This document shows, one piece after another, positions 1 through 6,970 of a stretch of DNA of 18,494 nucleotides. The notes beneath the pieces were generated by a model. That model worked only from the letters and a program-made list of their open reading frames with translations. It had not been told where the DNA came from and ran no database searches. Position 1 is the stretch's first letter; each line of letters opens with the position of its first letter. The translations under genes and the position numbers were made by a program. Location of the stretch: contig JASBZJ010000010.1 in the NCBI GenBank assembly GCA_029983495.1, positions 1-18,494 of the forward strand, given 5' to 3'. This DNA comes from Porphyromonas sp. GTDB taxonomy: Bacteria > Bacteroidota > Bacteroidia > Bacteroidales > Porphyromonadaceae.

Positions 1-1798
1 CTTCGTTACTATCTACTGGGTGCATTTTACCATCGTATACTATAACACGTACGTCGCGGGCATAGCTATCGGTAAGTGGGCCTCGTTCCATTCTACCCAT
101 AACCCCTTTTAGTATGGCTGGCATAAAGCGAGCGTCAATTGAGCCTCCAACAATACTACTTACAAAAACGAGTTTACCTCCCCATTCCAGTGGTATTTCT
201 TGTGTGTCGCGAGCAACAACTTTAAACTCTTGGTTTCCGAACTTAAAGGTTTCGGGTAACGGTTTGCCTTCTTCGTAAGGTTCAACAATCAGATGAACTT
301 CGCCAAACTGCCCTGCACCCCCAGATTGTTTTTTGTGACGGTAGTCAGCACGAGCTGGTTTCGTAATCGTTTCGCGGTAGGGGATACGTGGCTCGAGAAA
401 TTCAACTTCGATTTTGTCGTTGTGTTCGAGGCGCCATTTAAGTGTGCGAAGATGGAATTCGCCTTGCCCGCTTACTATGGTTTGGCGTAGCTCCTTACTT
501 TGTTCAACAATCCATGTTGGGTCTTCCTCCGTCATACGGTGGAGTACTTCGTTCATCTTTTCACTATCGCTGGTGTTCTTAGCACGAATAGCCCTTCTAA
601 ATTTGGGTGCTGGGTATTTAATTTCGGGCATTTGGAGTTGAACATCTTTTTCGTTGAGTGTGTTGCCCAAGCGAACATCTTTAAGTTTTACGGTGCAACC
701 TAAGTCACCCGCTTCAAGTTTATCAACTTTTTCGCGGTTTTGTCCAGCGGCAACAAAAAGCTGTCCTATACGCTCCTTACTACCTCGGTTGATATTGGTT
801 AGTTCAACACCTTCGGTAAGGGTTCCGCTCATTACTTTAAAAAATGATACTTCGCCAATATGGTGTTCCAATGTTGTTTTAAAGAAGTAGAGCGATAAGG
901 GGGCATTCGATACTGGTTTCACTTCGTTACCTTCGGTATCGGTAGGAGCAGGAACTTCCATGGGGTCGGGAGCGAGTTCCGACATAATAGCCATTGTGCG
1001 ACGAACACCCATATTTTTTAATGCCGAAACGCAGAATAAAGGGTACATTTCGCCTTTTACAACTCCTAAGCGAATCCCCTTTATGAGTTCTTCTTCGGTA
1101 AGCGTACCATTTTCAAAGAACGTTTCCATTAATGCATCGTCGTGCTCTGCGGCTGATTCAATCATGGCTTGACGCATTTCTTCAGCATGCTCCATTTCGT
1201 TAGCTGGGATATCCACTTCCTCGGGTTCACCACCTTCGGGCTTCCACTGTAGCATTTTCATCTTTAGAAGGTCAATAACCGCATTAAAGTCGCTACCTGG
1301 ATTTACAGGGTATTGTAGTGGAACAACTTTTCCGCCAAAGTACTCTTTGAGTTGTAGCATGGTTGTTGCAAAATCGGCCTTTTCATCATCGAGCTTGTTT
1401 ACTACAAAAAAGGCTGGTTTTTGCTTTTCTTCGATGTAACGGAAGCGATTGATTAAACCTACTTCTAAACCATATACAGCATTAACTACGGCAAGAGCAC
1501 TTTCGCAAGTTGATAGGGCTACTACAGTTCCACCAATAAAGTCATCGCTACCAGCACAATCAATAAAGTTTAGTTTGTGGTTTTGCCAAGGGCAGGAAAA
1601 GAGCTTCGAGAAGACGGTATAGCCATATTCCTTTTCAACGGGCATGTAGTCGCATGCTGTATTTCCGCTTTGTATATCTCCTCGGCGATTAATTACACCA
1701 CTCTCGAAGAGTAGAGCTTCGGCTAAGGTCGTCTTCCCACTGGATGAGCCTCCAAGAAGAGCAATGTTTCGGAGGTCTTCGGTTTTGTACGCTTTCAT
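1..1798 (-). CDS. EF-G-like translational GTPase paralogue (3' end beyond window)
   Basis: Reading the minus strand from ATG at 1798 gives 599 residues with no stop, so the C-terminus lies outside the window. The N-terminal GTPase domain has a P-loop GGSSSGKT (residues 16-23), a G3 box DCAGSDDF (80-87) and an NKLD G4 box (134-137). Later parts match EF-G domains II-IV, for example ADYRHKKQSGGAGQFGEVH and IPLEWGGKLVFV. It closely resembles the second EF-G-type protein that many Bacteroidetes carry beside true FusA. Canonical EF-G has DTPGHVDF at G3; here Pro is Ala and the catalytic His position is Ser (residue 84), and the RGITI switch I motif is replaced by YGYTV. Ribosome association is expected from the family, but its exact role (translocation, recycling or something else) cannot be told from sequence. 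No clear promoter is seen in the 219-base gap upstream; it may be read from the genes before it. Confidence 0.93.
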   Translation of the reverse strand, partial: MKAYKTEDLRNIALLGGSSSGKTTLAEALLFESGVINRRGDIQSGNTACDYMPVEKEYGYTVFSKLFSCPWQNHKLNFIDCAGSDDFIGGTVVALSTCESALAVVNAVYGLEVGLINRFRYIEEKQKPAFFVVNKLDDEKADFATTMLQLKEYFGGKVVPLQYPVNPGSDFNAVIDLLKMKMLQWKPEGGEPEEVDIPANEMEHAEEMRQAMIESAAEHDDALMETFFENGTLTEEELIKGIRLGVVKGEMYPLFCVSALKNMGVRRTMAIMSELAPDPMEVPAPTDTEGNEVKPVSNAPLSLYFFKTTLEHHIGEVSFFKVMSGTLTEGVELTNINRGSKERIGQLFVAAGQNREKVDKLEAGDLGCTVKLKDVRLGNTLNEKDVQLQMPEIKYPAPKFRRAIRAKNTSDSEKMNEVLHRMTEEDPTWIVEQSKELRQTIVSGQGEFHLRTLKWRLEHNDKIEVEFLEPRIPYRETITKPARADYRHKKQSGGAGQFGEVHLIVEPYEEGKPLPETFKFGNQEFKVVARDTQEIPLEWGGKLVFVSSIVGGSIDARFMPAILKGVMGRMERGPLTDSYARDVRVIVYDGKMHPVDSNE

Positions 1799-2017
1799 AT
1801 ACTGTTGTTATCGTAATTTGGTTGTTATATAGTTAATCCGAGGTAAACTATTATGCCCTAAGCAGAAATACTTGTTTATTACCCTTTCACAAGTTTTATG
1901 GGGTATTTTTGTTCGGGAGTAGTTTACACATCGCTTAAAATAAATCGGGTGAATGCAAAGTCTTTAGTGTACTTTATCGATTGTACAGGTAACCTAGTAG
2001 GTGATAAAGAACTGCTA

Positions 2018-2593
2018 TTATTTGCGCTTGTCGATTAATATTTGGGCTCCTGGTAGCCCCTTCTTTATGTAGTCATTAAGTGCTGTAACCGATTCTTCTT
2101 GTAGATAATCGCGGTTGCAAACGGCTAGAAACGTAAGGGGATCTTTATCCAATAATAATCCTTTGAGCATTTCGGTTGTAGGTTCGTGCTCCAGTTGGCT
2201 ATATGCCTCATAGGTTAAGCTTAAAAATGCGGTATTTACACCAATGCCACGTTGGTCGTACAGTAACCCGTCCGATAAAACAATAGGGGTTGCGAATTGA
2301 TCGCCTTGTTTAATGTCGCTTCGTGCGGGGAAACTTTCAATAGTCTCCCTATCTGCACTTAAATTTACGGGTACAAGGTTATTGTAATCGTTGCGTGTAG
2401 CATAAATTACTATAGGACGTAACATTCGTTTTGCACCAGTTAAAGGAACTTGTTGCACTTCCTCGGATGGGGGCACTTGGGTTGTGGTGTTTGTTTGTGC
2501 TTGCTGTGCCTTGCGCTTTGTGTTGCACGATGCTATTGTTAAGCTGGTTGCCATTACTATAAGCAATACTGGTAAGAGGTTTTTACGGAACAT
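2018..2593 (-). CDS. Conserved hypothetical lipoprotein (191 aa)
   Basis: The product begins with a lipoprotein signal peptide: MFRKN, a hydrophobic core, then the lipobox I-A-S-C with Cys23 as the predicted lipidated residue. A polar Gln/Thr-rich linker (about 27-50) follows. The mature domain (about 55-191) has recognisable pieces such as RPIVIYATRNDYNNLVPV and a segment around LYDQRGIGVNTAFLSLTYEAY. It resembles small conserved lipoproteins of unknown function in Bacteroidales as I recall them; I know no assigned role. It lies 35 bases behind the two-helix membrane protein gene, in the same direction, so the two are probably cotranscribed from the promoter near 2953. It is likely anchored in the outer membrane or facing the periplasm; there is no strong acidic surface-export signal right after the Cys (sequence NTKRKA). 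Confidence 0.85.
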   Translation of the reverse strand: MFRKNLLPVLLIVMATSLTIASCNTKRKAQQAQTNTTTQVPPSEEVQQVPLTGAKRMLRPIVIYATRNDYNNLVPVNLSADRETIESFPARSDIKQGDQFATPIVLSDGLLYDQRGIGVNTAFLSLTYEAYSQLEHEPTTEMLKGLLLDKDPLTFLAVCNRDYLQEESVTALNDYIKKGLPGAQILIDKRK

Positions 2594-2628
2594 TTTGGGT
2601 TTGTTTATTGATTTGCGTTATATACCTT

Positions 2629-2892
2629 TTAGCGACGGAAATGGTTATCGTTGCGCCTGTGCGGTTGGTTATGCCTCACGAAAAAGAGAACAAAAAAGGC
2701 GTTGAGTACTAATAGCCCCACTATGGCGATATAGTATTTGATTAGGTGCTTAGGCCAATAGATATATAAAACTATAGCAATAACAACAACCAAGGCCAGC
2801 ATTACTAGCGTTAGTGTGTTACTGTGTTTTTTTCTTCTTTGGTGCTTTTCGAGGTTTGGGAGCGCATTATTTTCCATCATATGGTATTCCAA
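2629..2892 (-). CDS. Small two-helix membrane protein (87 aa or slightly shorter)
   Basis: The protein has a charged N-terminus, then two predicted membrane helices (about residues 24-45 and 52-73) joined by a short WPKHLIK loop, and a basic His/Arg-rich tail (RHNQPHRRNDNHFRR). Three in-frame ATG codons at 2892, 2880 and 2877 could each start it; the ATGs at 2880/2877 give a more usual MENN-type beginning, and no Shine-Dalgarno sequence decides between them. A Bacteroidetes -7 element (2953-2960, minus strand) lies upstream at a fitting distance. The lipoprotein gene that follows starts 35 bases after its stop. I do not recognise a family. Helix pattern and operon position argue for a real gene; the function is unknown. 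Confidence 0.68.
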   Translation of the reverse strand: MEYHMMENNALPNLEKHQRRKKHSNTLTLVMLALVVVIAIVLYIYWPKHLIKYYIAIVGLLVLNAFFVLFFVRHNQPHRRNDNHFRR

Positions 2893-2952
2893 TCGTTCGC
2901 TATAGGCAATATTTTATTCGATAGCGGGCGTACTTGCATAACCCGCTTGTGG

Positions 2953-2960
2953 CAAAGATA
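2953..2960 (-). promoter_or_regulatory. Probable -7 promoter element (TATCTTTG) for the two-gene minus-strand unit
   Basis: On the minus strand this reads TATCTTTG, an exact match to the Bacteroidetes -7 consensus TAnnTTTG. The start would fall near 2946, giving a leader of about 55-70 bases before the small membrane protein gene. No good TTG is seen at the usual -33 distance, so support rests on the -7 box and its position. Confidence 0.42.
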
Positions 2961-3168
2961 ACCAAACTTACTAAATATATTGCTATTGTTTCGTTTATCT
3001 TGCGAACTTTATGTTATTCCTTTTTTGTTACGTTCCTTACAAAATATTGGGGTACTTGTATTGTCCTCCCAAAGCGTTGTGGTATAGTTTGTCGATTGCT
3101 CTATCCTCCCATAGAAGGTTCTCGTTAGTTTTCGCTTTTTTGATGGGCTCCCTCAAAATTATACCATA

Positions 3169-3211
3169 GGGTACTGTTTTTTTACTTGTGAGTAAAAATG
3201 TGGTACTGTTT
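3169..3211. repeat. Hairpin bracketed by a 10-base direct repeat
   Basis: GGTACTGTTT occurs at 3170-3179 and again at 3202-3211. Between them sits a perfect 8-base inverted repeat: TTTTTACT at 3179-3186 and AGTAAAAA at 3191-3198, with a four-base loop. No T-run follows on the minus strand, so it does not look like a terminator for the gene at 3342. Its role is unknown and it may be chance in AT-rich DNA. Confidence 0.4.
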
Positions 3212-3341
3212 AGGTTTTTCTCCATATGAAATGAATGGGATAGGTATGGATTTATTAGTAGAATAGATTCTCGGTTTATAGCTCTTCTCCTTTTGGAATG
3301 CGTTTATTTTGTTCTCGTTGGCTTTTGTGTTATTACCATTG

Positions 3342-4418
3342 TCATCCCTTGCTATCGTATGGAACAAATGCAAGAGCTGCGGCAGGGGTTACTTTTCCAT
3401 TTACATTTATGCTGTACATCTCAATGGTAAACTTATTGCCTTTTTCTTTGTTGAGGTACACATCTTTATTTATCCCTTTCTGTTTGGATTTCTCTTTCGA
3501 GTAACCGTATTTTTTTGCTATACTGTCGAATTCTGGGTTCGTTTGCCATACGCCATCGCCTACTCTTCGGTATACGTAAGCATCGGGTACAAGCCAAAGT
3601 GTAATGCGAGCTAATTTACCATCCTTAAACTCATAACGAGGAGCATACAGCTTTGTATACATGAGCAACTCCTTTTTGTACGAAAATGGGTACCCTTCAA
3701 CATGATCGTTTATTTTTACTTTGTTCATTGTAACAAAGGCTCGGCTCTCTTCGTACTTCTTCACATGTTCGGGGGTAGCATCCCAATTCATAAAAGGAAG
3801 GGGTATTTCGTTGAGTTTTGGCTGAACTGATAAAAAATAAAGCCCTTTGCCAAAGGTGGATTCTCCGTATTTTAAATCCTTTGTGTATGCCGTAAGGCTT
3901 GCAGTGGTATATATTTTGCTCTCAAACTTCCATATCCCATCTTTTTCTTCGCCGTTAGGTTCAAAGCCATAGTGTTTAAGGAATGGCAGGAACTTAGGAT
4001 TCTTAAATACTGATTCATCCTTGGCATAAGCAACGGCTTGGGGGTAAGCATCGCCTGCCATGTACGAAATTTTAGGGAACATTGGGCTTTTTGTATCGAA
4101 AACCAGTTGTGCAGCACCTGGACCTGTGCTTTCTTCGTACGAAATTTTACTACCACGCCCGCCTTCGAATTCTTTAAGCGTTTCGAGGTCGTCCCACCAA
4201 CGGAGGTATGGGAGCATAAAATCGCTCGCTAATGGTTCAATAGTAACAGTTGGTTCCTCTATAATCGCAGGGGGTGTAGGAACTTCTATTCCACCAGGGT
4301 TAGGGGCTGGATTAGGATCTGGGGTCGGATCAGGTTGGTTTTTTACCGAACAATCGCAACTGATAAATAGCATTGTTCCAATACCTAATGCGGTAAAGCT
4401 TTGAAGTAACTTTTTCAT
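3342..4418 (-). CDS. Lipoprotein with two related halves, function unknown (358 aa)
   Basis: The product has a lipoprotein signal peptide (MKKLLQSF..., lipobox F-I-S-C, Cys21), then a Pro/Asp/Asn-rich spacer (about 28-50), then a duplicated region. The first half (about 67-200) and second half (about 205-354) share an ordered set of motifs: LPYLRWWDDLETLKEFE versus LPFMNWDATPEHVKKYE, then NPKFLPFLKHYGFE versus NPEFDSIAKKYGYS, and a closing strand pair LYFLSVQP versus ALAFVPYD. This suggests tandem copies of one domain of about 140 residues. I do not recognise the family. A promoter with good -33 and -7 boxes lies about 57-95 bases upstream on the minus strand. The gene appears to stand alone. 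Acylation and a flexible spacer suggest the domains are held away from a membrane, perhaps on the cell surface; that is inference. Confidence 0.85.
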   Translation of the reverse strand: MKKLLQSFTALGIGTMLFISCDCSVKNQPDPTPDPNPAPNPGGIEVPTPPAIIEEPTVTIEPLASDFMLPYLRWWDDLETLKEFEGGRGSKISYEESTGPGAAQLVFDTKSPMFPKISYMAGDAYPQAVAYAKDESVFKNPKFLPFLKHYGFEPNGEEKDGIWKFESKIYTTASLTAYTKDLKYGESTFGKGLYFLSVQPKLNEIPLPFMNWDATPEHVKKYEESRAFVTMNKVKINDHVEGYPFSYKKELLMYTKLYAPRYEFKDGKLARITLWLVPDAYVYRRVGDGVWQTNPEFDSIAKKYGYSKEKSKQKGINKDVYLNKEKGNKFTIEMYSINVNGKVTPAAALAFVPYDSKG

Positions 4419-4481
4419 AATAGAATTGGTTAATGATTATCTTTCTCTCTTATTTTATCATGTAGCGGTATAACTACGCTG

Positions 4482-4513
4482 CAAATATAGTACAATATAG
4501 CTCTTGTTGTCAA
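4482..4513 (-). promoter_or_regulatory. Bacteroidetes-type promoter for the duplicated-domain lipoprotein gene
   Basis: On the minus strand, TTG (4513-4511) is followed after 21 bases by TATATTTG (4489-4482), matching the -33/-7 pattern of Bacteroidetes housekeeping sigma factors. The start is predicted near 4475, giving a leader of about 57 bases. Confidence 0.6.
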
Positions 4514-4692
4514 CTCTTTTGTAGAGGGGTTTATTTTGTTGGGGAAGGTAGTGATTCAAACTATTCTTATGTGGTCGTAAAACTTAAGGATAAGATTCAG
4601 TTTGGAATGAAAAAGTTTGTATAGCATAATGTTGAATGTCAGTATGTTATGTTGTTGTGCGTAAAAAAAAGAGTCTTGGGACTGTAATAAAG
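4514..4692. other. Gene-free spacer between divergent promoters
   Basis: The whole gap between the lipoprotein start (4418) and tRNA-Phe (4763) is 344 bases. Its two ends carry divergent promoters, at 4482-4513 (minus) and 4693-4723 (plus). The middle holds no gene, hairpin or repeat that I can support. Confidence 0.55.
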
Positions 4693-4723
4693 TTTGGTAA
4701 TAACAAAGTTTTTTGTACCTTTG
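4693..4723 (+). promoter_or_regulatory. Bacteroidetes-type promoter of tRNA-Phe
   Basis: TTTG at 4693-4696 and TACCTTTG at 4716-4723 are separated by 19 bases, an exact fit to the -33/-7 consensus. Transcription should begin near 4730, about 33 bases before the mature tRNA end. This is the clearest promoter in the window. Confidence 0.8.
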
Positions 4724-4762
4724 CACTCGCGAAACAATGCGACTGTTTCAAAAACGAGTAAT

Positions 4763-4835
4763 GGTGCCATAGCTCAGTTGGTAGAGCAAAGGACTGAAAA
4801 TCCTTGTGTCCCCGGTTCGATTCCTGGTGGCACCA
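4763..4835 (+). tRNA. tRNA-Phe (anticodon GAA)
   Basis: The 73-base gene folds as a full cloverleaf. The acceptor arm GGTGCCA (4763-4769) pairs with TGGCACC (4828-4834), with discriminator A at 4835. The D arm is AGCTCAGTTGGTAGAGC, the anticodon GAA is at 4796-4798 in the loop CTGAAAA, and the T loop is GTTCGATTC. The 3' CCA is not encoded, so it must be added after transcription. A promoter lies just upstream and a terminator just downstream, so it is a single-gene unit. Confidence 0.97.
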
Positions 4836-4855
4836 CATAATTTCTAGATTCTGAT

Positions 4856-4899
4856 AAGAGAGCTGTAGTGATTTAGTATTGCAGTTCTCTTTTTTTTTT
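4856..4899 (+). terminator. Rho-independent terminator of tRNA-Phe
   Basis: AAGAGAGCTG (4856-4865) pairs with CAGTTCTCTT (4882-4891), including one G-T pair, over a 16-base loop. A run of ten T residues (4890-4899) follows and in part joins the stem. Confidence 0.8.
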
Positions 4900-5103
4900 A
4901 TCGATATTGGACGCATGTACACATTCCCTTTGCTTTGATTTATAACCGCCAAAGCAAAAAAGAATTTGCTAAGTTGTAGCATTGGTTATTGTTGTTAGAA
5001 ATTGAGGCGCAAAAGCTTTATCAGTTAATGGCTATTTCTTTTCGCAATGTGTGTGTTGCGTACCCTCGTACTAGAAAAAATAGGGAAGGGCAACAGTGAA
5101 AAA

Positions 5104-5135
5104 TTGAGGATGGAATGAAAAAATACCTATATTTG
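5104..5135 (+). promoter_or_regulatory. Probable promoter of the tonB transcription unit
   Basis: TTG at 5104-5106 is followed after 21 bases by TATATTTG at 5128-5135, the same spacing as the promoter at 4482-4513. The start would be near 5142, giving a leader of about 63 bases. The rest of the 306-base gap 4900-5205 shows nothing else. Confidence 0.6.
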
Positions 5136-5205
5136 CGGTGAGAATTGCAAAATGAATTGCAAGCGTTTTTGTTGACAAACATAACAAAGAAACAATAATA
5201 AGGAT

Positions 5206-5913
5206 ATGGAAGTAAAGAAGACTCCTAGAGCTAACCTTGAGAATCAGAAGACGTTGTCGCTATTGCTCGGGTTAGTAGTTTCGCTTTCCGTGGTTTTCTT
5301 GGCTCTTGAATGGCGTACTGTTGATGCTAAGGCAATGGGTCTTGATCGTGGTCTTGATGTGGCTGATATCGAAGATGTAATGCTTATACAGGATCAGCAA
5401 GAGGAACAACCCCCCGAACCAGAAGCTGTACCAGAACAAACCGTGGAAGTAGCTCTACCAGAAGAATTCAAAGTTGTTGACGACTCGAAAGAGGTTGCTA
5501 AGGTGGTTCTTGTTTCTGCAGAGCAAGATAGGGAGCTTCCTCCACCTGCCCCTATAACCATTGCAGCACCTGTAGAAGAAGAAGCTGAGGATAAAATCTT
5601 CGAAGTGGTAGAAAAACAACCTGTGCCACCAGGTGGTAGTGTTGAGGCTATGCTTAAATGGATTCAAAAAGAATTGAAATACCCTGAAGTCCCTCTCGAA
5701 AACGGTATTCAAGGTCGTGTAATTGTTCAGTTCGTTGTTGAAAAAGATGGTAGCGTAACACAGATTAATGTTGTTCGTTCGGTTGACCCCATGCTCGACA
5801 AAGAAGCCGTTCGCGTAGTGGGTAAAATGGGTAAATGGAAGCCAGGCGAACAACGTGGAAAACCCGTTCGCTCGCGCTACTCGGTGCCTATTGTATTCAA
5901 GATTGGTAACTAA
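5206..5913 (+). CDS. tonB: TonB family energy-transducing protein (235 aa)
   Basis: TonB spans the inner membrane and periplasm and passes the energy of the ExbB-ExbD proton channel to outer-membrane receptors. The protein starts with a short cytoplasmic segment and one membrane anchor (about residues 17-37). A long Pro/Glu/Val-rich periplasmic spacer follows (about 55-140, with QEEQPPEPEAVPEQ and ELPPPAPITIAAP). The C-terminal TonB domain (about 145-235) shows YPEVPLENGIQGRVIVQFVV, DPMLDKEAVRVVGKMGKWKPG and a terminal RSRYSVPIVFKIGN strand. The length is normal. The ATG at 5206 is preceded by AAGGA, one of the few plausible ribosome binding sites here. exbB and two exbD genes lie 2-4 kb downstream in the same direction, and a BtuB-like receptor follows, so partner and client genes are close by. 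Confidence 0.93.
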   Translation: MEVKKTPRANLENQKTLSLLLGLVVSLSVVFLALEWRTVDAKAMGLDRGLDVADIEDVMLIQDQQEEQPPEPEAVPEQTVEVALPEEFKVVDDSKEVAKVVLVSAEQDRELPPPAPITIAAPVEEEAEDKIFEVVEKQPVPPGGSVEAMLKWIQKELKYPEVPLENGIQGRVIVQFVVEKDGSVTQINVVRSVDPMLDKEAVRVVGKMGKWKPGEQRGKPVRSRYSVPIVFKIGN

Positions 5914-5984
5914 CTTGTAGCTTTTATCCGAATAGTCCGATATATAATAGGCGAGGAATCAACCATAACCCCTCGACTAATAGC

Positions 5985-6962
5985 ATGGATGTACAGGATT
6001 GTATGCTGGACGCATTAGCTGCAAATTATAATACCGAGCAGCTTATGGCGCAAGGTAAGCCCGTAACGCTATATACCCCCATAGCTTATGCACTCGAAGC
6101 AGGCGGTAAGCGTATTAGGCCTAGGCTTGCCTTAATTTCGGCTTCGCTTTACACGAGCGATACTACTCCTGTAATTCCCGTTGCAGTAGCACTAGAAACG
6201 TTCCATAATTTTACTCTTCTACACGACGATATTATGGATAATTCGCCCCTTAGGCGTGGGCGTGCTACTGTATTTGCTAAATATGGTGTTGCTCAGGCTA
6301 TACTTTCGGGCGATGCAATGTACACCTTAGCCTTAACCGAACTTGCCAAAGCTCCTAGTGAAAAACTTCCGTTCCTCCTAAAGGTTTTTAGCGAAATGAC
6401 TTTGGGCATCATGGAAGGTCAGCAATGGGATATGGATTTCGAGACAACCAATGATGTTAGCATCGAAAAATATTTCGAAATGATTTCCCTAAAAACGGCC
6501 GTCCTCTTTGCAACAGCTCTACAAATGGGCGCATATTGTGCAGGAGCATGCGAAGAGGATTGCCAAAAGCTGTACCAAAGCGGTATGGCTATGGGAATTG
6601 CTTTTCAGCTCCGCGATGACTACCTTGATGTGTATGGTAGTAATAATTCGTTCGGTAAACCTATTGGTGGTGATATTCGTGAAAATAAAAAAACATGGCT
6701 AAGTCTTAGAGCTGCTGAACTTGCCCGCATAAATAACGATTGTGAATACAGTGTTGCCCTTGCACTTGAGAATGATGAGGGGAAGGTGAATGCTGTGCGT
6801 AATTTTTATAATAAGTGTGGGTTGCCCGAGGAAAGCGAATGCCTAATAGAACAGTATACCTCCAGTGCCTTGAATGAGCTTGATGCTCTTAGGAATGTTG
6901 ACCCTGTGGCTCTTGACGAACTTAAAGAGCTTTACCGTGGTTTAGCTGGGCGAAAAGTGTGA
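5985..6962 (+). CDS. Short-chain (E)-prenyl diphosphate synthase (325 aa)
   Basis: This enzyme condenses isopentenyl diphosphate with an allylic diphosphate, in the cytoplasm. Diagnostic motifs are GGKRIRPRL (40-48), the first Asp-rich motif DDIMD (81-85) followed by NSPLRRG, EGQQWDMDF (144-152), the second Asp-rich motif DDYLD (211-215) and GKPIGGDIRENKKT (224-237). Phe76 sits five residues before the first Asp-rich motif, and that motif has no two-residue insertion. By known rules a bulky aromatic at -5 limits chain length, so a C15-C20 product (farnesyl or geranylgeranyl diphosphate) is more likely than a long quinone side chain; product length is inference. Annotation could reasonably be ispA-like. 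The gene lies 71 bases after tonB, and its TGA stop (6960-6962) is 8 bases before the likely tatD start, so the genes are probably cotranscribed. Confidence 0.92.
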   Translation: MDVQDCMLDALAANYNTEQLMAQGKPVTLYTPIAYALEAGGKRIRPRLALISASLYTSDTTPVIPVAVALETFHNFTLLHDDIMDNSPLRRGRATVFAKYGVAQAILSGDAMYTLALTELAKAPSEKLPFLLKVFSEMTLGIMEGQQWDMDFETTNDVSIEKYFEMISLKTAVLFATALQMGAYCAGACEEDCQKLYQSGMAMGIAFQLRDDYLDVYGSNNSFGKPIGGDIRENKKTWLSLRAAELARINNDCEYSVALALENDEGKVNAVRNFYNKCGLPEESECLIEQYTSSALNELDALRNVDPVALDELKELYRGLAGRKV

Positions 6963-6970
6963 GTAGAGCC

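Larger units (their letters stand above)
2893..3341. other. Gene-free stretch between two minus-strand units
   Basis: This 449-base AT-rich region separates the duplicated-domain lipoprotein gene (3342-4418) from the small membrane protein gene. It contains the -7 element at 2953-2960 and the hairpin with flanking direct repeats at 3169-3211. The minus-strand open frames at 3037-3225 and 3182-3373 have no family resemblance or sensible composition and are not called. No convincing rho-independent terminator for the upstream lipoprotein gene is visible. Confidence 0.6.

Noticed and set aside
293..1172. Several plus-strand open frames opposite the EF-G-like gene
   Set aside because: They are shadows of the strongly supported minus-strand coding region and have no family resemblance.
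1972..2009. CTTTATC / GATAAAG inverted repeat below the 191-residue lipoprotein gene
   Set aside because: It has a weak seven-base AT-rich stem, a long loop and no T-run on the minus strand; not enough for a terminator call.
3037..3373. Two minus-strand open frames of 62 and 63 residues in the gap below the lipoprotein gene
   Set aside because: They are low-complexity, have no start context, and one overlaps the lipoprotein's end; nothing supports translation.
4647..4982. 111-residue minus-strand open frame across the tRNA-Phe gene
   Set aside because: It is the antisense of the tRNA and its terminator (typical HQESNRGHKDF-type peptide), with no independent gene signal.
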